Positions 36,401 to 48,179 of a stretch of 64,000 bases of DNA are shown here, one piece after another. Numbering within the stretch: the first letter of the stretch is position 1; the number at the start of each line of letters is the position of its first letter. The notes beneath the pieces are model-generated. The model had not been told where the DNA came from and searched no databases. It saw nothing but the letters and a program-made list of their open reading frames with translations. Source of the stretch: Gnetum montanum (Eukaryota > Streptophyta > Gnetopsida > Gnetales > Gnetaceae); NCBI GenBank assembly GCA_015680685.1, contig MNCI01022611.1:892018-956017 (forward strand), written 5' to 3'. Both the position numbers and the translations under genes were made by a program.

Positions 36401-39400
36401 TTGGTTGCACTAACGCTACAAAAGCTTGAAAACTAAAGAGTTGAGGCTTCTACACTTGCTGGGAAAAAGTTCTAGTGCTTCAACATTGAAGAAAGATGAT
36501 GTATACAATAATAAAATCTCCTAGAGCTCCATTAATGTGCTAGGTATGAAGTGGAAAGTATGGTCGGTGCTTTGGGAAATTTATTAATAGAAATCAACCC
36601 TAAACCTAAATGCTTTTAGTCTCACCCATCTTGCCAATTCTATGCATTGAAACTCAAAGTGCACTAAAGTGAAAAGGGAGAAAAGTATTATCTACACTAA
36701 GAGTGAAAGGGGAAACAACAATTACACTTAATTTTCTTTATTTTTTTAGTGTTTGTCCGTGGGCCCCACAGTATGCCCTCATGCATGGTGTTTTAAGACT
36801 AAAGCACTCCATCAACTTTTGATCTAAAACCATGCTACAACCTTATCCTTTTTGTATCCACACTAGGCATCATGGAGCTAGTGTGGATACTCACCTCCCT
36901 CACCTCATAGTGCCTTTACACTAACCACTCTTGCCATTTTTAGTAGCTATGACCTATCTTGCCCAACTTTAGACTTTAGAGGGGGGTTAGCTCTTGGAAA
37001 GCCTTTCCATTTTTGGTCTTCCACGGTAGCTAGCATGGAGCCCAATGTGAAGCTAGGGGGTGCCATCAATTCTTATTTCCTAATGTCCATCACACCTAGA
37101 TCTGACCCCTAGAGATGGCCCACATGACCTAAAACCTTTCCAATCACTACTAGTAGCCTTGAAACCTCATCAAACCTAGTTGAAAGTGCATGAAAACTTT
37201 GGACATAGTTGATCAAAGCTAGGGGAGGCCCCCTCCATGTTGGCTAGCATGAAGCCAACATGGATGTTTGGGGGTATCCGCAAATAGACTAAATCAATCA
37301 TCTAATGGCCATGTTTCAACCCTAGCCCTCCTTAACAACCCTCAATAGACTATTTTTTCCTTAAAATAAGTTGATTTTTCACTTACATCCATCCCCACAA
37401 TGGTGAACCCCCTCCTCCATGTTACACAACATGGAGTTAATGTGGAAACTCAAGGGGTATGACATAAAACCTTTCTCCAAGTCCTAAGTGACTGTAAGCT
37501 TCACCTTGATAGCCTGTATACTTTCCCATGACCTCTGGTAGTTGACAATAGCAAAAATTTGAGTTGATTTCCATCCTTGGAGCTTCTTCTCACTAGTGAA
37601 CCTACTTCTCCATGTTGGCCAGCATGGAGCTAGCATGGATGCTTTATGAGTATGTAGTATAACCTTCTCTATAGCCAAAAATAGCCAAATGATCTAACCT
37701 AGTGACCTCCAAACCCTACTGGAGTCTCTCAAAGCCTTAAGATATCACAAAATTGATCAAAAATGGCAAAATTCATTGGCCCCCTCCCTTCCATGTTATG
37801 GTCATCCTACCCAATGTGGACAAAGGTGGGGTTGACTATGTGGACACCTATGAGTCTTTAAACCAATTTTGACACCAAAGCATAACCCTTGACCCTCTAT
37901 AGCCTCTTTAGCCTTAAAACCCTATCTAAAGTTGATGAAAGTGGTCCAAAACTTGATTTCAACTTCATCCATGGTGGGGGATGAATCCTATCCATGGATA
38001 CTAGTGTGGAGTTAGTGTGGATGGAGTGGGAGATGGCCAAAAATTTCAAGATTTACCTCCAAATGGACTGATATCAATAACCCAACCTTCATAGAGGATC
38101 CAACTAAAACTTGTTAAACATGATCATTTTTCATGAGTTCCTTAGCCTCCAAACTGAATACTGCTCTCTTCCACATTGGCTAGCATGGACCTAGCATGGA
38201 TGTAGCTAGAAAGGGTTATGGAAGGTCATAGATGCATCAAAATTATGTAAAATTAACCTATGCTTATCCTACAACCCTATCCACACATATATAAGCTACT
38301 AGAATTTGAAATTTTAGTACAAAATATCCATAAATCAACCTCCTAATGTCTGGTATGTTGGTCCCACATTGGCTAGTGTGAAGCCAACATGGAACAAAGG
38401 GGGTAAGTCTAAAAACTACCTAAAAACCTTCAAAATTTCCAAATTCTAACCTCGAGCCTTAGCCATCAAAGCTAGTGAGCCTAGAAACACACACGCATGA
38501 TCAAGACCTATTGAAAAATGTAAAAAATCCATTCCCTAAGGTCTGTCATGCTAGATCCCCATTGGCTAGTATGGATCCAATGTGGATCCAAGGTGGTAAT
38601 TCAAAAAGGAATCCTAGAAGCTACTAGAATTTGACTCTAAATCCTAACCCTTGACATTGGCGACCTTAGGGCCTAGATCTAAGGTTTATGATCTATCCAT
38701 GCTAGGCACCACTTCTTCAATCTTGGCCAACATGGAGCTAGTGTAGAAGAGTTTCCTTTCCCTTTTTGATAGCATGTTGAGACCTCAAGAGGCTAAAAAC
38801 CTATAGAAGTAAGGCTTGGAACCCCATAGCCCTAAGAGTACACTATTTTAACCTTGTTTTAGCTTTTAAAACTCATCAACTCCCATCCTCCATGCTCAAG
38901 CAATCTCCCCAACATGGATCAAGGGGGGTGCAACCTTGCATGACCTTAAATAGCCTCCATGCATGATTTATATTGACCAAAAACTTGGTAAATCATAGTT
39001 TGTACTCCTAGGGTTTGGAAACCTAGTTGATTTAATCTCTAGACCATCCTAATGTCAAAAAGAAAGAATTTCACTTTTGCTCCATGCTGACTCCATGCTT
39101 GCCAATATGGATTCAGTGTGGAGACTGGTTTGAACTTGATTTAATGGTCAAAAGCTCATCTAGATGGCCGAAAAACATAGTTAGGGGATGCACAACTACT
39201 ATATCTTGGTTCAAAATTTTCATGAAACCTTGTTTAATTTTATTTTATCCTAGATTTAAATCCTCTATGCTGAGCCCCCTCCCATCCATGATGGCTAGTG
39301 TGGAGACAAGGGGGTATGACTTTAGGACCTATCTTTTGACCTTTATTGATCTTTAAAATGATCAATGTTGATAGATCTAGCCCTGCACTACTTTTGGAAT

Positions 39401-39785
39401 GTCTCAAACCTCAATTTCAATTCTTTGGATGTCATGCAACATGTTTCCCTTAGCCTCCATACTAGCTCCAGCTTGGCTAGCGTGGAAGTAGCATGGAAGA
39501 CACTTTTAGACTAAAAAAGGAGGTTCCATAGGTTGAAATGGGTGTCAAAAGTAACCTATACCCTTCCCTAGTTAACTAAACTAACATTCAAGCCACTAGG
39601 AATTGAAAACTAGTTGAAACAAGCCTTGAAAATCCTTTGGATGTTTCGTCCATGTTGGGGGTCATCCCTTCCACATTGGCCAACGTGGAGTTAGTGTGGA
39701 AGCTTTAAAGATTTTACTATTTTAGTCCAAATAGCCTAGAAATAGATCTAATTGATGCCCAAACTAGCCCATGATCCTTGTAGCC
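36401..39785 (-). promoter_or_regulatory. 5' flank of E4 cargo gene, CATGTTGGCTAGCATGG-rich
   Basis: 3.4 kb with no convincing coding sequence, upstream of cargo copy B on the minus strand. It is full of CATGTTGGCTAGCATGGAG-like motifs and half-copies such as GTGTGGA and CAACATGGA. The related flanks in E1 and E3 carry CTATGCTAGC instead. Open frames here (37484-37678, 39084-39356) follow the repeats and are not called. Confidence 0.4.
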
Positions 39786-40385
39786 TTAAACCATGGCCTG
39801 CTAAGGCCTAAAACTGGTAGAATTTAACACTTTGTTTAATCATGTTTTGACCAAGATTCAACCTATGTATTCCACTTTACCTTGTTTGACCTTGTCTTAT
39901 CATACCATGACCTATTATGCATTATTAAAATTTTTTAGCCTCATTACTACTTCCTATTTTAATATTTTAGCCTTTATTCTCTACACTATATTCTTGTATA
40001 GCCTTTTCTTGCTATTTGATGATGGGATTTGACTTTCCCCAACCACCATTTGACACCATGTGACCATGGCCTACTATGGCCTTAAACTGGCATCATGGCT
40101 CGCTAAGGCCTAAAATTGGTAAAATTGTGACCGTTGTCAACCATTTTTTGATCTTATTGCTCATACTTCCCATTTTTGACCTTTTTTTAACCTTTGTTTG
40201 AACCTTTGTCAGTCCTTTGATTGATCCTTACTGCATCTTATTTACTTGTTTTTACTTTATTTATAGCCTTGGATGACCTTGTTTGCATTATAATAGCATG
40301 TATTTGCATAATTTTATTTCATTTTAGCATTCTTTATTCATTTTTACCCAAGTTCCACTTAATATGCTTTTGGTTGACATACAAG
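39786..40385 (+). repeat. E4 PR-RT spacer with GGCCTACTAAGGCC-type motifs
   Basis: The same spacer as in E1-E3, in the other orientation. It has CATGGCCTGCTAAGGCCTAA at 39792-39811 and similar copies at 40072-40120, and then TTGACCTTT-type units to 40330. A further copy of the motif stands after the integrase stop at 43707-43730. Confidence 0.6.
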
Positions 40386-40389
40386 ATTA

Positions 40390-41990
40390 AAGTATGAGTA
40401 CCTCGGAGAAAATCAATTTTCCTTTGAACCTAAGTGGATCCCATAGTGATTTTGAGTAGTTTATTTCCCTTGATTACTTAAATCATAAGCCTGAGAGTCT
40501 TGTTGACCACATAGCCTCTATCAAAAAACCCTTACAATGGCTTGAAAATGTAGTTAAGACCCTTGACCTTAGGGCTGGTGACATAATTGAAGACTCTCTA
40601 GTTGAAGTTCCTATCAAAACACACAATGGTAAGAAGAAAACTCTTAAAATAAGTTCCTCACTATAACCTTAACAAGCTCAAGACTTCACCAAAGTCTTAC
40701 AAGATAACTTTAAGGGCTTCACTTGGTCATATGAGGGTATGCCAAGTTTGGACTAGCACACCATCATACTTGATCCTATCATTAAACTAGTTAAGAAAAA
40801 GTATGTAAGATTAAACCTAATTTGGCCTTAATAGTTTGTAACAATATATCAAAAATATACCAAGAATATTTCATTCAAGCTATTAACTACATAGAATGGA
40901 TGTCCAACATAGTGGTAGTCCCAAAGAAGAATGGGAGTATCTATATTTACATCAATATTTGAGACCTAAATGAAGCAACTATGAAGGATGACTTCCATTT
41001 ACCTAGTAGTAATCAACTTATTGATACTATATCTAGGCATATCTTGTTCTTTATGGATGGATTCTTGGAATACAAAAAATTTAGGCTCAACCTAGAGCAC
41101 CAACTTAGCATGACCTTCATGACTCCTTAGGGTATTGTTTACTATACTATGATATCCTTTGGTCTTAAGAATGCAAGAGCAACCTATCATCAAGCCATGA
41201 CCTATATCTTTAGTGATTACATGCTAGGTTTTCTCAATGATTACATGGATGATATAGTCATTCAATCCAAAGTGATCTATGATCATGCTAATGACCTAGA
41301 TCTTATGCTTAAATGATGCCTTAGGTATGAGCTTAGGCTTAATCCTAAGAAGTGTGTTTTTGCTGCCAGGACTAGTAAGATGCTTGGCTTTGTAGCATTT
41401 GAAGTAGGAATATGTGTTGATATTGATAAGGTTAAGATCATATATAAGTTAGCTACACCTACTAACCTTAAGGAGCTTTAGGGATTACAAGGCAGATTAC
41501 AATTTATTCATAGATTTGTTACTAGGCTTACAGATAAGTGACAGCCCATGCAATACTTTCTTAAGAATGGGGTTCACTATGGGTGGATGGTAGAATGCAA
41601 AGAACTCTTTGAAAACCTTAAGCAAGAGTTGGTACAGCTACTGATTATCTATCCTCTACAAAATGGTAAACCATTTTACATATACCTTGCTATCTTTGAC
41701 ATGTCGATTACCTCTGTACTCTACCAAAAAATGTGATGATAGAGTAGAAATTCCAATATACTACCTTAGCCATGCCTTAGTTGCCCATGAGACATGATAC
41801 ACTAAAGTGGAGAAGTATTGTCTAGCACTTGTCTTCTCATTGAAGAAGTGAAGATACTACCTCTTCAGAAGCCAAGTCAATGTCATTTGTAAAGACAACA
41901 TGCCTAGAGTCATAATAACCAACATCTACAAGACTAGTTGTATAGCCTAATGGAAACCCATAACTATGGAGTTTGACCTACTTTAAATCT
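40390..41990 (+). pseudogene. E4 reverse transcriptase and RNase H
   Basis: Begins with a pre-RT stretch (LVDHIASIKKPLQWLENVV, then SYEGMPSLD at about 40727-40755). RT follows with VVVPKKNGSIYIYINI, FGLKNARATYHQAMTYIFSD, NDYMDDIVIQSK with a YMDD active site at 41242-41253, and MLGFVAFEVGICVDIDK. The RNase H (41548-41990) has PFYIYLAIFDMSITSVLYQK and TKVEKYCLALVFSLKK. At least ten stops interrupt it, several at sites where relatives have Gln or Trp. Confidence 0.85.
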
Positions 41991-41999
41991 CTTAATCCT

Positions 42000-42530
42000 C
42001 AACAAAAGATCAAGCTATAGCCATACAACTCACTATTTTTCCCATTAATGACCATGCAATCATATATCCTGAGTTCCCTGATGAACATCTTAATATTATT
42101 AGCCAAGTACCCAAGGGCTATGAGGTGGTCATGTACATTGAAAAAGCTTCAACTACCCATGGAGCTAGTGCCATTGCCATCATAACATTTCCATCTAGTG
42201 AAATTTGAACCTTCCCCTAGCATTTTGAGTTTTCATGTATCAACAACATCATGGAGTATGAGGGTTTGATTAGAGGGATGATGGTAGCTCATGACCTAGT
42301 AATCAAACTCTTAATGATCAAAGGTGATTCCAAACTTTTGGTTAACCAAGTAACTAAAGCCTAGGCATGAAAAGCCAAAAATTTACAACCTTATAGTGTC
42401 TTAGGAAAATAATTGTTATAGTAATTTATAGATGTTGACATCCAAAACATATCCTAAAATAAGAACACCATAGTTGATGAAATTGCAACATTAAATGATA
42501 AAAGGAGTATGTCATTTTGGATGATAACAT
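42000..42530 (+). pseudogene. E4 second (archaeal-type) RNase H
   Basis: Reads EKASTTHGASAIAII where E3 has FDGAS, so the first catalytic acid is lost. It then has EYEGLIRGMMVAHDLVIK with the Glu kept, IKGDSKLLVNQVTKA with the Asp kept, and NKNTIVDEIATL. It is homologous to 27759-28322 and 15895-16470. Confidence 0.8.
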
Positions 42531-42599
42531 ATTATGTTGAGGGTACTACAATGATGTACTATTAAAGTGCTTTGATAAAATCAAAGCTAGAATAGTCCT

Positions 42600-43653
42600 A
42601 GAGTAGGTTCATGAGGGTGTTTGTGGTTGAGACATCGGACCTAGAGCTATGGTCACTAGGTTTAGACAGTTAGACTATTATTGGCCCCATATGAAAAGTG
42701 ATTGCCTATAGAAGGTTAAGACCTATGACATGTTGAAATGGCATAGTAACCTCATACATGTACCACCAACCAAATTACACACCACTCAAATAACCTATTC
42801 ATTTCAATGATGGTGGTTGGATATCATTAGACCTATAGCACCTAAGTCTTATATGGGTCATAGCTTCATCATCACTGCAATTGAATACCTTACAAAGTAG
42901 GTTGAAGCTATTTTTCTAAGAAGGATAACATCTAAACAAGTCTATAAATTTATACTGGATAATATTGTAGTCCATTTTGGTATACCCATGACCATAGGTA
43001 CAAACAATGGATCATAATTTAGTAGCCAAGAAAGAAAGATTTTGTATCATGACCTAGGCGTTAAGAATTCCTTCTCATCATCTTATTACCCTTAGGTCAA
43101 TGAACAAGTAGAAGTAAGAAACAAGGCCATCATTAACTTGCTCAAGAAGATGCTCAATAACAGCAAGTGCAAATGGCATGAGTAGCTTGTCCATGCACTT
43201 TGGGCCTACTTGAAAACCTATTGTACATCCACTAGTGCAACACCTTATAGCTTGTTTTATGGTTTTAAAGCCATTTTGCCTCTTGAATTATAGGTATCAT
43301 CACTCTGAGTATCCTTGATCAACTTCATCTATGATGAACAAAGCAAGGAATTTTGGATGGTAGACTTGGATTCGGTGGAGAAGCAATAGGTGTGAAAACT
43401 TTCTCACATGGACCATTATCAAGATAAGTAGAGGAGAAAGTGCCATCGTAACTTGACCAAGTGTAAGATTAAGAAAGGTGATCTAGTTTTCAAAGCCATT
43501 CATGAGCATGTGGATATATTCTCAAACAATTGGAAAGGGCCATTCCTTATGACTAAATCCTATAGCAATGGAGTATTTAGGATTATAGACATGGATGGAA
43601 ATGAGTTAGCTAGTCAAGTCAACCATTCCTATCTAAAGCCTTATTGCATGTAA
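42600..43653 (+). pseudogene. E4 integrase
   Basis: N-terminal RLDYYWPHMKSDC and a damaged zinc site (VKTYDMLKWHSNL). The core has WWLDIIRPI (first Asp), ITAIEYLTK, then TIGTNNGS in which the second Asp is Asn, and an NEQVEV third acid region. The end has LLKKMLNNSKCKWHE, TPYSLFYGFKAILP and the best preserved piece 43453-43653 with KKGDLVFKAIHEHVDIFS, NWKGPFLM and MDGNELAS, ending LKPYCM. The second catalytic residue is gone. Confidence 0.85.
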
Positions 43654-44716
43654 CCTATAGTAGAAATAACATCAATGATCATCAACAAGCAAGCCTGCTT
43701 TACCATGGCGTACTAAGGCCTTAAACTAGGAACATTGGTGACCTGGTTAGCTTGCTTTTATTATTCTATGTGGCCTATATGCATTGTAATGTTATAACAT
43801 GTTCTATTCACTTGGTTTTCATGTCTTCTTGAAGTTGCATTTGGAGGATGAAGCATGGATCCATCACAAGGGTGCAATTCATTATGATCTCAAGTCACCA
43901 TGTGACCTTAATGTGCATGATTCAATGAGTTTATCTTGCTATGCTAAGAGTGCTTCTACCATTGCGCTCCATCTAGCAGCACTCCTTGAGCACATCACCA
44001 TAGCCTAATTATGACCTTCCATATCTTGAGAATCGATGTTGACCAATGTTTGACATTCATGCATTTATGGACACATGATATCCTTTTGTCATGTTCTATC
44101 TCCAAGTCCACTTGAATTTAACATATCTCATTTAGTTGAAAATCATTAAGTCCATCAAACATAACAAATCTCATTCGATGGGAAAACCCCCAAGTCTATT
44201 AAGTATAACACACCTCACTTAATGGGAAAGCTTGATCTAACTGGCCTTATCAAAGAAACCCAATAGAGGTTTCATGTCATAAAAGGAAATGGAAATACAA
44301 ATTACTAGGCTAGATTATGAGTAAAAACCTATGATTTCAAACATCCAAAGGAAGAAACCTAATGACCAGAGAAACCTTGGTGTGAGGTTATGGTTCCTCA
44401 AATGCTTTTTCCTAGGGAACCATACATCAAAACATGAAGTGCCAATGTCTAATCAATTGATCTATCTGTTGATTCCATACTACAGACATGGTTTTGAAAA
44501 TTGGAATGCATTGTTAGCCATCATGAACATTTATTCATTACCTCATTACCATTTTCTCATCATAGCCTTCCTCCATCACAAGCATCCTTCATTACCTCAT
44601 TACCATTTTTACCATGGTTCAACACAACTCGATCAAGAAGAAAGAGGAAATGCTAGTGATGGACCTATAGTGGTGTTTTGTATGCTTTTTTGGTGTCCAT
44701 TGAGTCAATCCTCAAG
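43654..44716 (+). other. E4 3' untranslated region
   Basis: Between the integrase stop and the polypurine tract. It contains a GGCGTACTAAGGCC motif near 43710, a block shared with E2 (CCAGAGAAACCTTGGTGTGA near 44367) and a duplicated phrase TCATTACCTCATTACCATTT at about 44533 and 44589. A 141-codon open frame (44331-44756) runs through the tract into the LTR and is not conserved in the other copies. Confidence 0.55.
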
Positions 44717-44737
44717 CCACCAAAAAAGAGGAACCAT
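44717..44737 (+). other. E4 polypurine tract
   Basis: CACCAAAAAAGAGGAACCAT immediately before the LTR start TGAAACAGC. It is the same core as in E2 and E3. Confidence 0.7.
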
Positions 44738-46250
44738 TGAAACAGCACAAAAATAACATGTTGTAACCTTTGAGCCTTCATCTTGTCAAACTTGAGGCAA
44801 AGCTCCATTGTAAATGTAAAGATTGTAATCCATGAGGGACAATCTCATGTGCTTCATACTTTTGGGGGCTGAAAATGCCTTATAAGTTGTCAAATCCTCA
44901 TCCCCAAGTGGAAAAGGTTATGCGCTATGTATATTTGGGCTTAGGAAGGGGTGGGCATCAATGTAATGCTAAAAATGGCAATTTGATGGGTTTTACAAGG
45001 GTTAGGACTTCTTCTATGCTAAAAAGACCTACAAGGGATAGATCTTAACTACTTCCAACATGGAGGGGTTGGCCCCAACTACCCCCAATGTAGAGGTTTC
45101 AAAAAAAACATGGAGGGATGTAGGGGGATGGATCTCACCTACCCCCGGTGTAGAAGGGGGATAATGCTCAATGTAGAGGGGTTTTACCTTCACCCCTAGC
45201 ATTGATTGTTCATCCCCTCCAACATTGACACCTCCTCCCTAGTGTAGAAGCAACTTGAACAATATTTTAATGTCACATCGACTCTAGCAAGAACTCTATA
45301 ATGCCAATGTAGAAGTTTGAAGACCTAGTGTGGAAGGAGTAAAGCTAGCATGGAGGTGCATCCTTGTTACTATTTTTGGTAAATGGAAAGGCTATGGGGG
45401 TATGACACTTTTCATATATGGTAAACTCCCCTCCCTCTATATTTTGGATACCTACCCCATGGATATGGTAGAAATTTGTAGCAATTTGTAGCCAATCTAC
45501 AACCTAATTTATCAACTGAATTACAAACAATTTGTAGCCCATTTCATGACCAAGAACCTATAAAACCAAAACCACCATTTCAAGATTCTAGACTTTGGCA
45601 TTTTTGACCATTTTGACATTTTGGACATTCATGAGCTCTTTCTACTTAGCAGAAACATAGCTTCTTGGAGCTTTCCAACATAGAACCATTGTAGCCTTGT
45701 TACCCCTATTACCTTCCTTAGGATTGGTGAGCCTTTAGTGTCAATGCTACCTCCCTAGGATTCTCAAATTCTAGTGTGAATCATTTTGGAAATTCTAATC
45801 CTTCACATTTCTCGACTCCACCAGTGACCAACATTGTAGATTTTGAGTAGTAGAAAAGGAGGTTTGATAACATCAAGAGTGGATAAGCATCCAAATCATG
45901 AAGTGGATTCTATCGGCTTTAACAGACTTGGAACCCTCACCTAAGTGAACATCCCTTTTCTCTCCTATGGGCACCTTTTGTACACATTTCTAAACTACTT
46001 ATTTATTCATTCAATAAATTTTATAGTTTCATTTTATATGCAATTTGTATTTGCTTTAAGTTATTAAATCTACAATTTTTTACATTTTTCATAGTCCCAT
46101 TTTATACCCACCAAAACCCCTAAGTGATCTACCAGACCATCTAGTGCATCTTAAATCCCATTTTCTTTCAAAGGCCCTTGGGATTTAGCATGTATACTAT
46201 TCATGAACAAGAATCCTTGGCTTTCTAGTGATCAAGATTTTTAGTTACTA
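44738..46250 (+). repeat. E4 3' LTR
   Basis: About 1513 bp. It starts TGAAACAGC and ends in TTAGTTACTA, aligned to the TTACA end of its relatives. The interior (45040-45350) carries AACATGGAGG, AATGTAGAGG and AGCATGGAGG motifs, which match the private motif of this element's cargo flank rather than the CTATGCTAGG of E3. Confidence 0.75.
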
Positions 46251-47112
46251 TTTGCCTCAGCATAGACACATGGGATAGATAAATGCATGGGGTTTCAAGG
46301 TTGGAACCAATGATCAATTAGCTCCCCAAGGTAGTGTAGGCTCTTGGAAGGATTGAATTAACAATCTAGAGGTCAAAATAAGTCAAAAAAAGTATTTTTA
46401 TTGTATTTTTCACTAGACTACTCATGGCTAGCATAGTCATCCATGGATTCTATCTAGTTGAGAAGGATTTGGTGTTTTCATGGTTGAAACATGGTGAAAT
46501 TGCAATTGGGTGAGGTTGAATAGGATTTGAAGCTTCCAAGTCATGTTTTGGACTATTTAAAGTTATATGGTGCTAGTCATCCTTGACACAAAACATGACT
46601 ACACTGGGCCAACATAGTTGTAGGCTCCTCCAACATAGTCACACATAAATCTTGATTCCAAGTGAGTTTTTATGATCAATTGACCATGCTTATGGAATTT
46701 CAAGGTTATTGGTGTTCCTAGCTAGGTTTTGGCATCAAAATTATTAGTTCTAGTGGTTTCTTGAATTCTAGAGAAGCCATATACCTCTTGACTATGCTGA
46801 GCTAGCATATTCTACCCTATATTCAACGTAATTGAGAAGTTTGGGATGAAAAGTGATGAGTTTTGGCTTGATTTCTATCATTTTTTCATCTTAGTAGGCT
46901 CCAACAGGGTTCCAAGATTTTCTTGGAAGTCAATTTGACTTTTTCATGATCAATTTTGAAGTTTTGCATGCAGACTATGCTAAGCTCCACTAGTAACTAC
47001 ACTAGCCTAGTGTAGACATGCTGTACCTAGCATAGTTGATATTAGAATATGTGCACTTGTTGATAATCTAGAGTTACCAAGAGTCCTGGGAAGGTATAGA
47101 AATTATGGAATG
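46251..47112 (+). promoter_or_regulatory. E3 cargo 5' flank, middle piece
   Basis: Non-coding, with CTATGCTGAGCTAGCATA-like motifs as in 19031-21119 and 30641-30960. It lies between the LTR of E4 and E5 and resumes at 55009. No promoter element can be singled out. Confidence 0.45.
47108..47112. repeat. target-site duplication of E5, left copy
   Basis: GAATG here and AAATG at 55004-55008. Four of five bases agree, and the cargo flank of E3 continues across the pair. Confidence 0.6.
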
Positions 47113-48000
47113 TGATGGGTGGTGAGGTACCCCTACAATCAACCATACAAAACAAGCGTAGCACACGCGATCTGGTCGAACTCCGCAGATGGACTAGTTG
47201 TGGCACCTAGACAGTTATCCTTAGGCCGCAGTTTGCTATCTTTCCACATGGACTAGTGTTGTATATTTGTCACATATGGTTTAGTCTAGATGAGGTGTAT
47301 GATGTGTTTCCTAATTCTAACACTACTCCTGAAGGCAGTGGAATGTAAGATTAATTAAGCTAAGCTAGGAGGAAAAGCGTAAGAAAATCTAATCTAGCCT
47401 ATGTGCGATGAGCAACCGATTCCTTGATCAATCGTATACATCTTGGACCTCATGCACAACTACCACTGAGAGTACCAAGCGCATATCCTAGGTACACCAC
47501 TGGGCTACCAAGTAGTCACACTTAAATTCTCGTAATCAAGTCATAATTGTTCCGCGTTGCGATGAGTAGCCAATTCCTTGACTAACTGTACACATCCTTA
47601 GATGCTCATAATTAAGTCATACTCATATCGCATTCTAGGAGTTTAAGGATGAGAGAGAGAAAATAGTAAATAAAATTAAATGAATAAAAAAATAAATAAC
47701 AAAGTGAATGCTACAATGAAGAATTAATTTCGATCTTTATTGCCGGTCATGTGCACGTCCAAGTACGTCACACTCGAATAAGACATCGTACAATTACATT
47801 CATCACACTATGGGTAGACATGGGAAAAATAATCTATCTCTGGAGTGGTCAAACTACTAGAGCTTCACTACTTCTATTCTATTTATGCTAAACAAGGGAG
47901 AGCCTCCTCTTATTTATAGATAAGGAGGCGGACTATGATATTGCGTACGCGATATCGGGGGGGATGCAATATTGCGGCCTATGCGAATCACGTCTCATCA
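47113..48000 (-). repeat. E5 3' LTR
   Basis: 888 bp. The minus strand starts TGATGAGACGTGATTCGC and ends ACCTCACCACCCATCA, giving TG...CA ends within a longer TGATG...CATCA inverted end. It has a TATA box and an upstream palindrome described separately. An 80-bp relative of its end lies at 62100-62180. Confidence 0.85.
47911..47956 (-). promoter_or_regulatory. E5 LTR core promoter
   Basis: The minus strand has the 20-bp near-palindrome GATATCGCGTACGCAATATC (47937-47956), then 16 bp further TCTATAAATA (47911-47920). The TATA box would direct transcription of the element RNA. The same pair recurs at 51428-51500. Confidence 0.65.
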
Positions 48001-48013
48001 TACCCCCACGACT
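48001..48013 (-). other. E5 polypurine tract
   Basis: The minus strand reads AGTCGTGGGGGTA directly before the LTR start. It is short, but the position is right. Confidence 0.55.
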
Positions 48014-48179
48014 GAATAAAAACTCCTCCTCGAGTTACAAGGAGAATAAGCCTCATTGATTACATAGTGGATAGGTATGGAATAATTAACTAGAAAAACA
48101 AAAAAGGAAATGATTTCGCAGTGTGGGAAGACACAACATAGAAAAAATGCTATGCTACAAAAAATGGAACTCATGTAGT

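Larger units (their letters stand above)
30961..46250 (+). mobile_element. E4: Tat-lineage element, plus strand, 5' truncated
   Basis: Opposite orientation to E1-E3. In order it has the cargo gene on the minus strand, cargo flank, spacer, pol (40390-43653), 3' untranslated region, polypurine tract and 3' LTR. I find no 5' LTR, primer site or gag, so the left end is truncated; the junction near 30960 is placed only to within about 30 bp. It lies within the cargo flank of E3. Confidence 0.65.

Noticed and set aside
44331-44756. 141-codon frame before the E4 LTR
   Set aside because: It crosses the polypurine tract and LTR start. E2 and E3 have the same region without an open frame, so it is untranslated sequence.
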